Source: Mesorhizobium sp. RMAD-H1 (GTDB lineage: Bacteria > Pseudomonadota > Alphaproteobacteria > Rhizobiales > Rhizobiaceae). From it: a stretch of 64,000 nucleotides of DNA. Where the stretch lies: positions 124,001 through 188,000 of the forward strand of contig NZ_JACHWN010000002.1 of NCBI RefSeq assembly GCF_014191375.1, given 5' to 3'. A program made the position numbers and the translations under genes. Below, one piece after another: positions 46,961 to 56,730 of the stretch (position 1 is the stretch's first letter; every line of letters begins with the position of its first letter). The notes under the pieces are model-generated. The model was not told the DNA's origin and did no database searches. It saw only the letters and a program-made list of their open reading frames with translations.

Positions 46961-47947
46961 TTACAGGCCTGCCACATCGGCAAGGATCTCGAATGAGCGG
47001 ATGCGGGCGGCATGGTCGAATATCTGCGCCGTCACCATCAACTCGTCGGCGCCCGTTTGCCTGGTGAAGGCGTCGATGCCTTCCCTGACCGTCTGAGGCG
47101 AGCCGACGATCGAGCAGGACAGCGCATGCTGCAGCAGCGCGCGCGCCGTCGCGTCCAGCCCCTCCTCATAGTTCTCGACAGGCGGCGGCAGCTTTCCCGG
47201 CCTGCCGGTGCGCAGATTGACGAAGGCCTGCTGCAGCGAGCTGAAAAGCAGCTTCGCCTCGCGGTCGGTCTCCGCGGCGAAAACGTTGAGCCCCAGCATC
47301 ACATAGGGCTTGTCGAGATGCTCCGACGGCTTGAAGCGGGCGCGATAAATCTCGACCGCATGCTCCAGTTCGGCCGGGGCGAAATGCGAGGCGAAGGCAT
47401 AGGGCAGCCCCAGCATGGCGGCAAGCTGCGCGCCGAAAAGGCTCGATCCGAGAATCCAGACCGGCACGTCGAGGCCGGCGCCCGGCACGGCGCGTACGCG
47501 CTGGTCGGGTTCGGCCGGCAGGAAATAATTCATCAGCTCGACAACATCCTGCGGAAAGGCATCCACATCGCCGTTGAGATTGCGGCGCAGCGCGCGCGCC
47601 GTCAGCTGGTCCGTGCCTGGCGCACGCCCGAGGCCGAGATCGATGCGGCCTGGAAAAAGCGCGGCCAGCGTGCCGAACTGTTCGGCGACCAGCAGCGGCG
47701 CATGATTGGGCAGCATGATGCCGCCCGCCCCCACGCGGATGGTGGAGGTGCCGGCGGCGACATGGCCGATTACCACGGCGGTCGCCGCGCTGGCGATGCC
47801 GGGCATGTTGTGATGCTCGGCGAACCAGATGCGGCGATAGCCGAGCCGTTCGGCATGGCGGGCGAGGTCGAGCGAGTTGCGCAGCGACTGGCCTACGTCG
47901 CTGCCTTCAGGGACAGGGGAAAGGTCGAGAACGGAAAGCGGGATCAT
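46961..47947 (-). CDS. LLM-class flavin-dependent monooxygenase
   Basis: A 328-aa bacterial-luciferase-like TIM barrel close to the YhbW group. It has [14 protein letters not shown] at the N-terminus, [18 protein letters not shown] near residue 42, [20 protein letters not shown] near 75 and [13 protein letters not shown] near 100. It uses FMN or reduced FMN; the substrate is unknown. The ATG at 47947 is preferred to a GTG three codons earlier. It stands alone, convergent with phoA. Confidence 0.9.
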   Translation of the reverse strand: MIPLSVLDLSPVPEGSDVGQSLRNSLDLARHAERLGYRRIWFAEHHNMPGIASAATAVVIGHVAAGTSTIRVGAGGIMLPNHAPLLVAEQFGTLAALFPGRIDLGLGRAPGTDQLTARALRRNLNGDVDAFPQDVVELMNYFLPAEPDQRVRAVPGAGLDVPVWILGSSLFGAQLAAMLGLPYAFASHFAPAELEHAVEIYRARFKPSEHLDKPYVMLGLNVFAAETDREAKLLFSSLQQAFVNLRTGRPGKLPPPVENYEEGLDATARALLQHALSCSIVGSPQTVREGIDAFTRQTGADELMVTAQIFDHAARIRSFEILADVAGL

Positions 47948-48028
47948 GATGCTCACGGAATGTGGGACGGGGCGCGCGAGGCGCTTGTCGTGCTTGCGAG
48001 GAATGATTCCGTTTCACTGCGGAAACGA

Positions 48029-48057
48029 AAACGCCAGCTATCAGGGATAGCTGGCGT
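48029..48057 (-). terminator. Intrinsic terminator of the RND operon
   Basis: A 13-bp perfect stem (AACGCCAGCTATC/GATAGCTGGCGTT) with a 3-nt loop. On the minus strand it is followed by a T-rich TTTTCGTTTC run, 25 bp beyond the RND stop. Confidence 0.85.
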
Positions 48058-48081
48058 TGCCCTTTCCAGTAAATGCAAGTT

Positions 48082-51000
48082 TCAGTGATGGGCCGCAGCC
48101 GGCGCCTGCCCGTCGGGCGGCGTCTCCTGGCCGGCCGCCTCGGCGAGCCCTTCCTTCTTGGAAATGTAGGTGTAGAACATCGGCACCACGAACAGGGTGA
48201 AGATCGTTCCTACCAGGATTCCGGTGAAGATCACCAGCCCCATGGAATAACGCGCCGCGGCACCCGCGCCGGTGGCGATGATCAGCGGCACGACGCCGAG
48301 CGCCATGGCGGCCGTGGTCATCAGGATCGGGCGCAGACGGGTCTGCGCCGCGACCACGATGGCCTCACGGCGCGAGAGACCATGCAGCTCGCGCTGCTGA
48401 TTGGCGAACTCGACCATGAGAATGCCGTGCTTGGTGATCAGCCCCACCAGCGTGATCAATCCGACCTGCGTGTAGATGTTGAGCGTACCGAGGCCGAGAT
48501 TGAGCGGCACGATGGCGCCGAAGATCGAGAGCGGCACCGACATCATGATGATGAACGGATCGCGGAAGCTCTCGAACTGGGCCGCGAGCACCAGATAGAT
48601 GACGACGACGGCGAGCGCGAAGGCGATCAGGATCGTATTGCCCTGCTCGACCTCGAGCCTGGACTGGCCGGAATAGTCGAGGAAATAGCCCTCCGGAAGA
48701 TTGGAGCGCGCGATATCGACGATGGTCTGCAGCCCCTGCCCCGTGGTCACGCTGGGCAGCGGCAGCGCGGAGATCGTGGCGGAGTTCAGCTGGTTGAACT
48801 GCTCGATCGCCGCCGGTGCCGCTTCTTCGGAGACCGTGATCACCGAAGACAGGGGCAGCATCTTGCCCGACGTGCTGCGCACATAGAATTCGCCCAGACG
48901 CTCCGGGTTGGAACGGTATATGTCCGGCACCTGCGTAATGATGTCATAGCTGTTGGAATCGCGGTCGAATTTGGCAACCGAGGCCCCACCGGTCAGAAGG
49001 CCCAGCGTCGTACCGATATCGCTGACCTTCACGCCCAGCGTCGCCGCACGATCGCGATCGATGGTGATGGTCGTCTGCGGCGCGTTGAACGAGAGCGAGT
49101 TCTGCACGACGATGAACTGGCCCGAAGCCTGGGCCTCGTTCTTGACCTTTTCGGCAATCTCGAACACCTGATCCGCCGGTCCCGTGGACTGGATGACGAC
49201 GGAGATCGGCAGGCCGCCGCCGGCACCCGGCAGGGACGGCGGCGAGAAGACGAAAGCCTGCACGCCGGCGAGCTTGGAAAGACGCTGCGTCAGGTCCTGC
49301 TGCAGCTCCTTCTGCGAACGCTCGCGCTGCGACCAGTCCTTGAACGCCCACAGGGCGATGCCCGACGTCGTGCCGCCATCCATGCCGACGATGTTGAACC
49401 GCGCGCGGACCTCGGGAATATCCTTGGTCAGCTCGTCCATCTGGTTGGCATAGAGCTCCATATATTGCGACGTCGCATATTGCGGGCCGACGAACTGCGA
49501 GAAAAGCGCGCCCGAATCCTCCTCCGGCGCCAGTTCCGTGGATGTATGGAAGAACATGAAGGCAGTCACGGCCACGAGCAGCAGCACGATGAGAAGCGTG
49601 ATCGGACGATAATTCAGCGTGCTGTCGACACGGCGCCCATACCAGCCCTCGAAACGCGTGAAGCTGCGGTCGATGAACTTCTGGAAGCGCGTGGCTCCGC
49701 CATGCGAAAGCATGCGCGCGCACATCATCGGAGAGACGGTCAACGCCGCCACGCCGGAGATGATGACAGCGCCGGCGAGCGTGAAGGCGAATTCGCGGAA
49801 GAGCGATCCGGTCAGGCCGCCGGTGAAGCCCAGGGGCGCGAAGACGGCGGCGAGCGTGATCGTCATGGCGATGATCGGGCCGGTGATCTCCCGCATGCCC
49901 TTCAACGCCGCGTCCATCGGCTTCAGCCCCTCCTCTATATGCCGGTGAATGTTCTCGAGGACCACGATCGCGTCGTCGACGACGAGACCGATGGCCAGAA
50001 CCATCGCCAGCAGCGAGAGCAGATTGATGGAATAGCCCAGGAGATAGAGGAAGAAACAGACGCCGATCAGCGAAATCGGGATCGTCACGATCGGAATGAT
50101 GACCGAGCGGAACGAGCCGAGGAACAGGATGATGACGATGACGACGATGGCGACCGCTTCGCCGATGGTGGCGAACACCTCGTGGATCGAGGAACTGATC
50201 TGTTCCGTCGCGTCATAGACGATGACGAGCGACATGCCTTCGGGCAGCGAAGCCTGGATCGAAGGCATTTCCTTGGTGACCGCCGCCGCAACGTCGATCG
50301 GGTTTGCGGCGGGTGTCGGCATGATGCCCATGAAGGTGCCGGCTTCGCCATTGAAGCGGACGATCGTATCGGTGCTTTCGGCGGCGAGCTCGACACGCGC
50401 GACATCACGCAGGCGGACGATATTGTCGCCATCGGACTTGACCACCATGGCGCCGAAGGCTTCGGGCGTCTGCAGCGTCGACCGCAGCATGATGGCGGTG
50501 GACACGAATTCGTTCTTCGTCTTGCCCGGCGCCGAAAGGAAGTTCGAGGCATTGATGGCCGCAAGCACTTCCGAGGCCGTGATATTGCGCGCGGCAAGCT
50601 GGATCGGATTGATCCAGACGCGCATGGAATAGATCTGCCCGCCGAGGATCTGCGCTTCAGCCACACCCGGAATCGTCGACATGCGCGGCTGGATCACCCG
50701 TTCCAGATATTCGGTGATCTGCTCGTTCGTCATATTGGGGTTCTGCGCGGCCAGATACATGGTCGCGAAGCTCTGCCCCGTTCCCTTGAGGATCACCGGG
50801 TCGTCGGCTTCTTCCGGCAGGTTGCCGCGCACCTGGTTGACCTTGGCGATGACCTCGGTCAGGGCGGCATCCGGATCGGCGCCCAGCCTCATCTGCACGG
50901 TGACGGTGCTGGAGGAAGGACGGCTGGAGGACGTCACATAATCGATGTTTTCCGTCGTCGCCACCGCCTGCGCGATCGGCGCGCTGATAAAGCCCTGGAT

Positions 51001-51174
51001 CAGGTCGGCATTGGCGCCCGCATAGGTGGTGTTGATGGTGATGACAGTCTCTTCAACCTCGGGATATTCGCGAACCGAGAGATTGGCGATACCCTGTGCG
51101 CCCAGAAGCAGGATCATCAGGGCGACGACGGTGGCCAGGACCGGGCGGCGAATGAAGATGTCGGAAAAACTCAT
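48082..51174 (-). CDS. RND efflux transporter (AcrB/MexF-like)
   Basis: A 1030-aa HAE1-type pump with 12 membrane spans and two large periplasmic loops. It has the opening MSFSDIFIRRPVLATVVALM, the proton-relay Asp pair in LAIGLVVDDAIVVLENIHRH near residue 405, and GFTGGLTGSLFREFAFTLAG near 455. It exports drugs or other amphiphiles with the adaptor encoded just upstream. No outer-membrane channel gene follows, so a TolC homologue elsewhere must be used. Confidence 0.95.
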   Translation of the reverse strand: MSFSDIFIRRPVLATVVALMILLLGAQGIANLSVREYPEVEETVITINTTYAGANADLIQGFISAPIAQAVATTENIDYVTSSSRPSSSTVTVQMRLGADPDAALTEVIAKVNQVRGNLPEEADDPVILKGTGQSFATMYLAAQNPNMTNEQITEYLERVIQPRMSTIPGVAEAQILGGQIYSMRVWINPIQLAARNITASEVLAAINASNFLSAPGKTKNEFVSTAIMLRSTLQTPEAFGAMVVKSDGDNIVRLRDVARVELAAESTDTIVRFNGEAGTFMGIMPTPAANPIDVAAAVTKEMPSIQASLPEGMSLVIVYDATEQISSSIHEVFATIGEAVAIVVIVIILFLGSFRSVIIPIVTIPISLIGVCFFLYLLGYSINLLSLLAMVLAIGLVVDDAIVVLENIHRHIEEGLKPMDAALKGMREITGPIIAMTITLAAVFAPLGFTGGLTGSLFREFAFTLAGAVIISGVAALTVSPMMCARMLSHGGATRFQKFIDRSFTRFEGWYGRRVDSTLNYRPITLLIVLLLVAVTAFMFFHTSTELAPEEDSGALFSQFVGPQYATSQYMELYANQMDELTKDIPEVRARFNIVGMDGGTTSGIALWAFKDWSQRERSQKELQQDLTQRLSKLAGVQAFVFSPPSLPGAGGGLPISVVIQSTGPADQVFEIAEKVKNEAQASGQFIVVQNSLSFNAPQTTITIDRDRAATLGVKVSDIGTTLGLLTGGASVAKFDRDSNSYDIITQVPDIYRSNPERLGEFYVRSTSGKMLPLSSVITVSEEAAPAAIEQFNQLNSATISALPLPSVTTGQGLQTIVDIARSNLPEGYFLDYSGQSRLEVEQGNTILIAFALAVVVIYLVLAAQFESFRDPFIIMMSVPLSIFGAIVPLNLGLGTLNIYTQVGLITLVGLITKHGILMVEFANQQRELHGLSRREAIVVAAQTRLRPILMTTAAMALGVVPLIIATGAGAAARYSMGLVIFTGILVGTIFTLFVVPMFYTYISKKEGLAEAAGQETPPDGQAPAAAHH

Positions 51175-51183
51175 GGTTCCGGC

Positions 51184-52383
51184 CTATTGTTGCTTCGCCG
51201 CATCGGCTGGGTTGACGGTATTGTCGATGGCCACATGCAATCCGGGGCTGAGACGGTTCTGGCCGGCGGTAACCACGACGTCGCCCTCCGAAAGACCGCC
51301 CGTGATCTCCACCAGGCCTTGCGAACGACGGCCAAGCTTGACGAAGACCTGATAGACGGCGAGCGGCTGCGCCTTCTCTCCATCGGCCGGCTTTTCCTCC
51401 GCCTGCGCTCCCGATGTCGTGGAGGAGGTGGCAGCGGGCGCGTTCTGCTCACCCTGCTTCTTCTCCGGACGCACGACATAGACATAATCGCCGTAGAGGC
51501 TCGTCACGACGGACGTCTGCGGCAGGGCGATGATATTATCCTCTTTCGGCAATTGCACGCGCACCTGCACGAATTGTCCCGGATTGAGCTTACCATCGGG
51601 GTTCTGCACCTGCGCGCGCACGGAAACCAGACGGGTCGTCGGATCGATCTTCGGATCGATGCCGATGACCTTGCCCTTGAACTCGATATTGTCGTCCGTG
51701 AGGCCGACCAGGACGGGCTGACCGATCTTCAGCTTCGAAAGCGACTGTTCGGGGACGGTGAAGTCCACCCGCATGGTGTCGAGGTTCTGCAATGTCGCAA
51801 CGATGTTTCCGGGCTGGAGATATTGTCCGACATCGATCTGTGGAATACCGATCGTGCCGGAGAACGGCGCCACCAGCCGCTTCTGGTCGAGCGTCGCCTG
51901 AAGCTTCGCCACCGTCGCCTGCGCCGATTCATAAGCCGCCCTCGTGGTGTCGACATTCGACAGCGCGCCCACGCCCTGCGTGCGCAGCGTCTGGGCGCGC
52001 TTGTAGTTCTGTTCGTTCAGCTCGGCCTCGGCCTGCGCCGCAACCAGGTCCGCCTGCTCGATGCTGTCGTCAAGCTGGACGAGCACGTCTCCCTGCTTCA
52101 CCCGCTGGTTGGCCTTGAAGCGGATTTCCTTGACGATGCCGGAAAGCTGTACGGTGAGATCGACACCCTCGGACGCATTGGCCGTGCCGATCGCCTCGAT
52201 ATAGGGCGTCCACGACGTCGGCTCCACCGTCACGGTGGAAACCGTCTGCGCCGGCTGCTGCATCGTGGCGAAGTAGTTCTTGATCATTGCCTCGCGGAAG
52301 AAATTGAACCAGACGAGACCGCCGCAAACAGCCGCGACGAGCAGAAGAAGCAGATAGGGAAGGAGGCGGCGAAGGAAGGCCAT
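51184..52383 (-). CDS. RND efflux periplasmic adaptor (membrane fusion protein)
   Basis: A 399-aa HlyD/AcrA-type adaptor with an N-terminal anchor (residues about 7-28). The lipoyl half-motif SGIVKEIRFKANQRVKQGDVLVQLDD is near residue 80, followed by a helical hairpin and then the second lipoyl half (LVAPFSGTIGIPQIDVGQYLQ). The C-terminus has a Gln/Ala/Ser-rich insert (about 320-350). It links the RND pump to an outer-membrane channel. Nine bp separate it from the pump gene. Confidence 0.94.
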   Translation of the reverse strand: MAFLRRLLPYLLLLLVAAVCGGLVWFNFFREAMIKNYFATMQQPAQTVSTVTVEPTSWTPYIEAIGTANASEGVDLTVQLSGIVKEIRFKANQRVKQGDVLVQLDDSIEQADLVAAQAEAELNEQNYKRAQTLRTQGVGALSNVDTTRAAYESAQATVAKLQATLDQKRLVAPFSGTIGIPQIDVGQYLQPGNIVATLQNLDTMRVDFTVPEQSLSKLKIGQPVLVGLTDDNIEFKGKVIGIDPKIDPTTRLVSVRAQVQNPDGKLNPGQFVQVRVQLPKEDNIIALPQTSVVTSLYGDYVYVVRPEKKQGEQNAPAATSSTTSGAQAEEKPADGEKAQPLAVYQVFVKLGRRSQGLVEITGGLSEGDVVVTAGQNRLSPGLHVAIDNTVNPADAAKQQ

Positions 52384-52491
52384 CGGTGGGGAGCTCCAGC
52401 AAAAGCTTAGAAATCAACGAAATGCCCGCCGCGCCAATCAGCGTCATGGCAGAAGCACCGTTTTGACTTGAATACAATGCGCGAATTACTG

Positions 52492-52507
52492 TACCGTCTG
52501 GACGGTA
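52492..52507. promoter_or_regulatory. TetR-type operator
   Basis: TACCGTC-TG-GACGGTA, perfect 7-bp arms with a 2-bp centre, in the 157-bp gap between the divergent adaptor gene and tetR and 34 bp before the tetR start. Layout and symmetry are typical for TetR repressors of RND pumps. Confidence 0.75.
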
Positions 52508-52540
52508 TTGTCAACTGCACCCTTGCCATGAAAGCCTTAG

Positions 52541-53200
52541 ATGCACGGAAAAAAGCTGTCGTCCCGTGAAAGGATCCTGCTCGCAGCCACGGAGCTTGCC
52601 AAGGAAGTGGGGCCCGCCCATCTCTCGCTCGACGCCGTTGCCGCCCGCGCCGGTCTTTCCAAAGGCGGCCTGCTCTATCGCTTTCCCACCAAGGCCAAGC
52701 TTCTCGAAGCGGTCGTGGAAGAGCACCTCAAGGAACACGACAAGGCCCTGCGCGCCGAGGAGGAAATCCGGAAGGATTCCCCCAACAGCACGGCGGAAGC
52801 CTTTCTGGAGGTCTTCCGAAGCGAGTATCGCCACAAGGAGCCGCCCCCTTCAGGCGTCCTCGCGGCACTCGCCGAGAACCCCGATTTCATCCGGCCGATC
52901 CGCCGCTACAATCGACAATTGCTCGACCGGATGCAGGCCCAATCGAGCGACCATGCTTCAGCCCTCATCACCTTTCTGACGATCGAGGGTATGCGCAGCA
53001 TGCAGCTCCTGGATTGCGATATCCTTACGGATACCGAGCGTGATGTGATTATGCAGCGTCTGGCTGCTCTTTTGCGCGATACCGGCCCGGACAGCGCGAA
53101 CAGGGGCTTTCTGGAAACTCCGGACAATAAAGTCCCGGTCACAGCGCCGGGAGATCGCCCCTCGCCCATTCCTCCTGGGTTTGGGAAACAAAGTCCTTGA
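52541..53200 (+). CDS. TetR-family repressor of the RND pump
   Basis: A 219-aa protein. The TetR HTH spans about residues 8-55 ([20 protein letters not shown], then [23 protein letters not shown]). The C-terminal ligand domain is typical up to about 190. A Pro-rich tail then follows to the stop, overlapping the 3' end of tgt by 62 bp on the other strand. Divergent from the efflux genes with a palindrome between them, so it most likely represses both itself and the pump. Confidence 0.92.
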   Translation: MHGKKLSSRERILLAATELAKEVGPAHLSLDAVAARAGLSKGGLLYRFPTKAKLLEAVVEEHLKEHDKALRAEEEIRKDSPNSTAEAFLEVFRSEYRHKEPPPSGVLAALAENPDFIRPIRRYNRQLLDRMQAQSSDHASALITFLTIEGMRSMQLLDCDILTDTERDVIMQRLAALLRDTGPDSANRGFLETPDNKVPVTAPGDRPSPIPPGFGKQSP

Positions 53201-54278
53201 ATTTTCCGGCCTCGATGGCGTCGCGGCATCCCTGCATCAGGCTCTGATAATAAGCGAGATTGTTCCAGGTCAGCAGCATGGCGCCGAGGAATTCGCCCGA
53301 TTTCACGAGGTGATGCAGATAGGCGCGGCTATAGTCGCGCGCGGCGGGGCAGCTCGATTCCTCGTCCAGCGGCCGCGGGTCCTCCGCATGCCGTGCATTG
53401 CGCAGATTGATCTTGCCGTGGCGGGTGAAGGCGAGGCCGTGGCGGCCGGCGCGCGTCGGCATGACGCAGTCGAACATGTCGACCCCGCGCGCCACCGATT
53501 TCAATATGTCGTCCGGCGTGCCGACGCCCATGAGATAGCGCGGCTTTTGCGAAGGCAGGATCGGACAGACCACCTCCAGCATGTCGAGCATGACCTCCTG
53601 CGGCTCGCCAACCGCCAGGCCGCCGATCGAATAGCCCTTCAGGTCCATCGCCTTGAGCGCTTCCGCCGAACGGGCGCGCAGGCGTGCATTGTCGCCGCCC
53701 TGCACGATGCCGAACATCGCCTTGCCCGGCTGGTCGCCGAAAGCGGTCTTGCAGCGCTCCGCCCAGCGCAAGGAGAGCTCCATCGCCCGCTCGATGTCGC
53801 GTTCGGGCGCCGGCAGGGCCACGCATTCATCGAGCTGCATCTGGATATCGGAATCGAGGAGCCCCTGGATCTCGATGGAACGCTCGGGCGTCATCTCATA
53901 GGCGCGACCGTCGATATGCGACTGGAAGGTGACGCCGTTTTCATTGAGCTTGCGCAATTGGGCAAGCGACATGACCTGAAATCCGCCGGAATCGGTCAGG
54001 ATCGGCCCCGGCCAGCGGGCGAATTCGTGCAGGCCGCCGAGCCGTGCCACCCGTTCGGCGCCGGGCCGCAGCATCAGGTGATAAGTGTTGCCGAGGATGA
54101 TGTCGGAGCCGAGATCGCGCACCTGGTCCATATACATGGCCTTGACGGTGCCGCCAGTCCCGACGGGCATGAAGGCGGGGGTGCGGACCGTCCCGCGCGG
54201 CATGGTGATTTCACCGCGCCTTGCCGCGCCGTCGGTCGCCAGAACTTTGAATTGGAAGTCGTTGCTGGGGTTTTTCAT
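53139..54278 (-). CDS. tgt: tRNA-guanine transglycosylase, zinc site altered
   Basis: A 379-aa enzyme that swaps G34 for preQ1 in tRNAs for Tyr, His, Asn and Asp. Catalytic blocks are intact: [25 protein letters not shown] and [15 protein letters not shown] (nucleophile Asp). The usual C-terminal zinc ligands (Cys-x-Cys-x2-Cys ... His) are not: aligned positions read Ser308, Cys310, Ala313 and Asn339 (in [15 protein letters not shown] and TWNNLAYY). Three of four ligands are thus missing while spacing is unchanged. It stands upstream-to-downstream with queA (queA lies 5' on the same strand), as in the queuosine operon. Confidence 0.94.
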   Translation of the reverse strand: MKNPSNDFQFKVLATDGAARRGEITMPRGTVRTPAFMPVGTGGTVKAMYMDQVRDLGSDIILGNTYHLMLRPGAERVARLGGLHEFARWPGPILTDSGGFQVMSLAQLRKLNENGVTFQSHIDGRAYEMTPERSIEIQGLLDSDIQMQLDECVALPAPERDIERAMELSLRWAERCKTAFGDQPGKAMFGIVQGGDNARLRARSAEALKAMDLKGYSIGGLAVGEPQEVMLDMLEVVCPILPSQKPRYLMGVGTPDDILKSVARGVDMFDCVMPTRAGRHGLAFTRHGKINLRNARHAEDPRPLDEESSCPAARDYSRAYLHHLVKSGEFLGAMLLTWNNLAYYQSLMQGCRDAIEAGKFKDFVSQTQEEWARGDLPAL

Positions 54279-54303
54279 AAATTGAAACGCTGGCCTTACT
54301 GGA

Positions 54304-54419
54304 TGCCCCTCATCCGCCTGCCCGCACCTTCTCCCCGCGCGCGGGGAGAAGGAAGAAGCGGCAACGACAATGCCTCCCTCTCCCCGTTCTTCACGGGGAG
54401 AGGGTAAGGGTGAGGGGCA
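54304..54419. repeat. Dispersed palindromic repeat between queA and tgt
   Basis: A 116-bp element bounded by TGCCCCTCA and TGAGGGGCA, with two internal hairpins (TTCTCCCCGC/GCGGGGAGAA and CTCTCCCCG/CGGGGAGAG). Near-identical in plan and sequence to the copy at 19553. Confidence 0.9.
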
Positions 54420-54489
54420 AATTCTCTTTAGTCATGATGGCGCACGCCATACAGCATTTTGCGGTCAGGTGGAAACACCCGACGTCGGA

Positions 54490-55563
54490 TTAAATGCGGC
54501 GTTCCAGAAGACTTGCGTCACCATAGGAATAGAAACGATAGCCTTCCCTGATCGCGTGATCATAAGCCGCCCGCATCGCCTCAAGGCCCGAAAAGGCCGA
54601 AACCAGCATGAACAGCGTCGAGCGCGGGAGGTGGAAATTGGTCATCAGCATGTCCACCGCGCGGAAGCGATAGCCCGGAGTGATGAAGATATCGGTGGCG
54701 CCCGACCAGGGGCGGATGGTGCCGTCTTCATCGGCCGCGCTTTCCAGCAGACGCAGCGATGTCGTGCCGACACAGATGATCCGTCCGCCCTTTGCCCGCA
54801 CGCGGTTGAGCGCGTCCGCCGTCGCCTCCGAGACATGGCCGATCTCGGCATGCATCTTGTGGTCGTCCGTGTCGTCGGCCTTGACCGGCAGGAACGTCCC
54901 TGCCCCGACGTGCAGCGTGACGAAATGCTCCTCGATGCCCCGCTCTTTCAGCCTTTCGAGCAGTTGCGGCGTGAAATGCAGGCCGGCGGTGGGTGCCGCA
55001 ACGGCTCCCTCCTCCCGGGCATAGACGGTCTGGTAATCGGTCCGGTCACGCTGGTCCTCGGGCCGCTTCGAGGCGATATAGGGCGGCAGCGGGACATGGC
55101 CGACGGCGGCGATCGCCTCGTCGAGCATGGCGCCGCTGAGGTCGAAGACCAGCAGCGCCTCGCCGGCATCTCTCTTCTCGGCAACGGTGGCGTCGAGCGT
55201 GCCGAGAAAGCAGCTCGATCCGCCATGGCCGAAGCGGATGCGCTCCCCCTGCCTGACCCGCTTTCCCGGCCGCAGGAATGCCTTCCAGCGATCCGGCCCC
55301 ACACGCATGTGCAAAGTGGCGCTGATCTGCGCAACCGTGCCGTCACGCTCGCGGATGCCTTCGAGCTGGGCGGGAATGACCTTCGTGTCGTTGAAGACGA
55401 GCGCGTCGCCCGGCTCAAGCAGATCGGGCAGATTATCGACGCGCCGGTCCGCGAAGGGCGAACCGGGTCTGACGACCAGAAGCCGCGCGTGGTCACGCGG
55501 CTCCGCAGGCCGAAGCGCGATCAGCTCTTCCGGCAATTCGAAATCGAAGAGATCTACGCGCAT
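54490..55563 (-). CDS. queA: S-adenosylmethionine:tRNA ribosyltransferase-isomerase
   Basis: A 357-aa enzyme that adds the epoxycyclopentane unit to preQ1-tRNA. Motifs are [27 protein letters not shown] at the N-terminus, [13 protein letters not shown] near residue 55, [14 protein letters not shown] near 190, [13 protein letters not shown] near 220 and the conserved [16 protein letters not shown] near 310. It is downstream of the two cyclophilin genes and upstream of tgt, the order common in rhizobia. Confidence 0.96.
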   Translation of the reverse strand: MRVDLFDFELPEELIALRPAEPRDHARLLVVRPGSPFADRRVDNLPDLLEPGDALVFNDTKVIPAQLEGIRERDGTVAQISATLHMRVGPDRWKAFLRPGKRVRQGERIRFGHGGSSCFLGTLDATVAEKRDAGEALLVFDLSGAMLDEAIAAVGHVPLPPYIASKRPEDQRDRTDYQTVYAREEGAVAAPTAGLHFTPQLLERLKERGIEEHFVTLHVGAGTFLPVKADDTDDHKMHAEIGHVSEATADALNRVRAKGGRIICVGTTSLRLLESAADEDGTIRPWSGATDIFITPGYRFRAVDMLMTNFHLPRSTLFMLVSAFSGLEAMRAAYDHAIREGYRFYSYGDASLLERRI

Positions 55564-55581
55564 GGCTTGAGGTAGCGTGTC

Positions 55582-56088
55582 TCAGAGATCCGCGGCAACG
55601 CGCGCCGACACGATCGAATCAGGATCGCGCACCGGCTCGCCCTTCTTGATGTTGTCGACGTTCTCCATGCCTTCGATCACCTGGCCCCAGACGGAATATT
55701 GCCGGTCGAGCCACGGCGCATCGGCAAAGCAGATGAAGAACTGCGAATTGGCCGAATTCGGGTTCTGGCTGCGCGCCATCGAGCAGGTGCCGCGCTTGTG
55801 GTTGACATTGGAGAACTCCGCCTTGAGGTCCGGCTTGTCGGAGCCGCCCATGCCGGCGCGGGCCGGATTGAAGCTGGCGCTGCCGGACTTGCCATATTGC
55901 ACGTCGCCGGTCTGTGCCATGAAGCCGTCGATGACACGGTGGAAGACCACGCCGTCATAGGCATTCTCACGTGCCAGTTCCTTGATGCGGGCGACATGGC
56001 CTGGGGCCAGATCGGGATAGAGCTCGATGACGACCTCGCCCTTGGTGGTCTCCAGGACGAGCGTGTTTTCCGGGTCTTTGTAAGCCAT
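55582..56088 (-). CDS. ppiB: Cytoplasmic cyclophilin-type peptidyl-prolyl isomerase
   Basis: A 168-aa cyclophilin without a signal peptide. Active-site blocks are VVFHRVIDGFMAQTGD near residue 48 (with the catalytic Arg) and SQFFICFADAPWLDRQYSVWGQV near 115. The prokaryotic loss of the usual Trp contact is seen. Paired with the periplasmic paralogue 30 bp upstream. It helps protein folding. Confidence 0.95.
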   Translation of the reverse strand: MAYKDPENTLVLETTKGEVVIELYPDLAPGHVARIKELARENAYDGVVFHRVIDGFMAQTGDVQYGKSGSASFNPARAGMGGSDKPDLKAEFSNVNHKRGTCSMARSQNPNSANSQFFICFADAPWLDRQYSVWGQVIEGMENVDNIKKGEPVRDPDSIVSARVAADL

Positions 56089-56118
56089 CGCGGGCCTCCT
56101 TGTCGTTTATCTCAGGGT

Positions 56119-56727
56119 CTATTTCTTGTCGGCCTGGATGGTGGCCTTGATGATCTCGTCGGGATCGGTGACCACCCCATTGTCGGCCTCATCCCCCTTC
56201 TTGATCTTGTCGACGAGATCCATGCCGCCGACGACTTGGCCGACCACCGTATACTGGCCGTTCAGGAACGAGCCGTCACCGAACATGATGAAAAACTGCG
56301 AGTTGGCGGAGTTGGGGTCGGCGGAACGGGCCATGCCCACGGTGCCGCGGACGAAGGGCTCCTTCGAGAATTCGGCAGGCAGATCGGCCTTGCCCGATCC
56401 ACCGGTGCCGACGCGCGATGCGTTGAAGCCCTTCTGCTTGTTGCCATATTGCACGTCGCCCGTTTGTGCCATGAAGCCGTCGATGACGCGGTGGAAGACG
56501 ACATGATCATAGGCGCCCTCGCGCACCAGCGCCTTGATCTGCGCGACATGCTTGGGCGCGAGATCCGGCCGCAGCGCGATCACCACGTCGCCGTCCTTCA
56601 GGGTCAGGACAAGCATGTTCTCGGGATCGGCCGCCCGGGCGGAAACGGACGCCATCAGCAGCGAAAAGGCGAAAAAAACGGCACCCGCGATTGCCTTGGG
56701 GAACATCGACATGGAAGTTTTCTCCAT
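56119..56727 (-). CDS. ppiA: Periplasmic cyclophilin-type peptidyl-prolyl isomerase
   Basis: A 202-aa cyclophilin with a signal peptide (GAVFFAFSLLMASVSARA) and the same active-site blocks as its neighbour (VVFHRVIDGFMAQTGD, SQFFIMFGDGSFLNGQYTVVGQV). The two genes are a tandem duplicate serving two compartments. ATG at 56727 lies 3 bp after the coaD stop; a second ATG five codons later is possible. Confidence 0.94.
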   Translation of the reverse strand: MEKTSMSMFPKAIAGAVFFAFSLLMASVSARAADPENMLVLTLKDGDVVIALRPDLAPKHVAQIKALVREGAYDHVVFHRVIDGFMAQTGDVQYGNKQKGFNASRVGTGGSGKADLPAEFSKEPFVRGTVGMARSADPNSANSQFFIMFGDGSFLNGQYTVVGQVVGGMDLVDKIKKGDEADNGVVTDPDEIIKATIQADKK

Positions 56728-56730
56728 AAG

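Noticed and set aside
48073-52410. A 1445-codon open frame on the plus strand opposite the RND operon
   Set aside because: Its composition (Arg/His/Asp-rich) is the mirror of GC-rich codons on the other strand. The minus-strand genes have full family motifs, and the plus frame has none.
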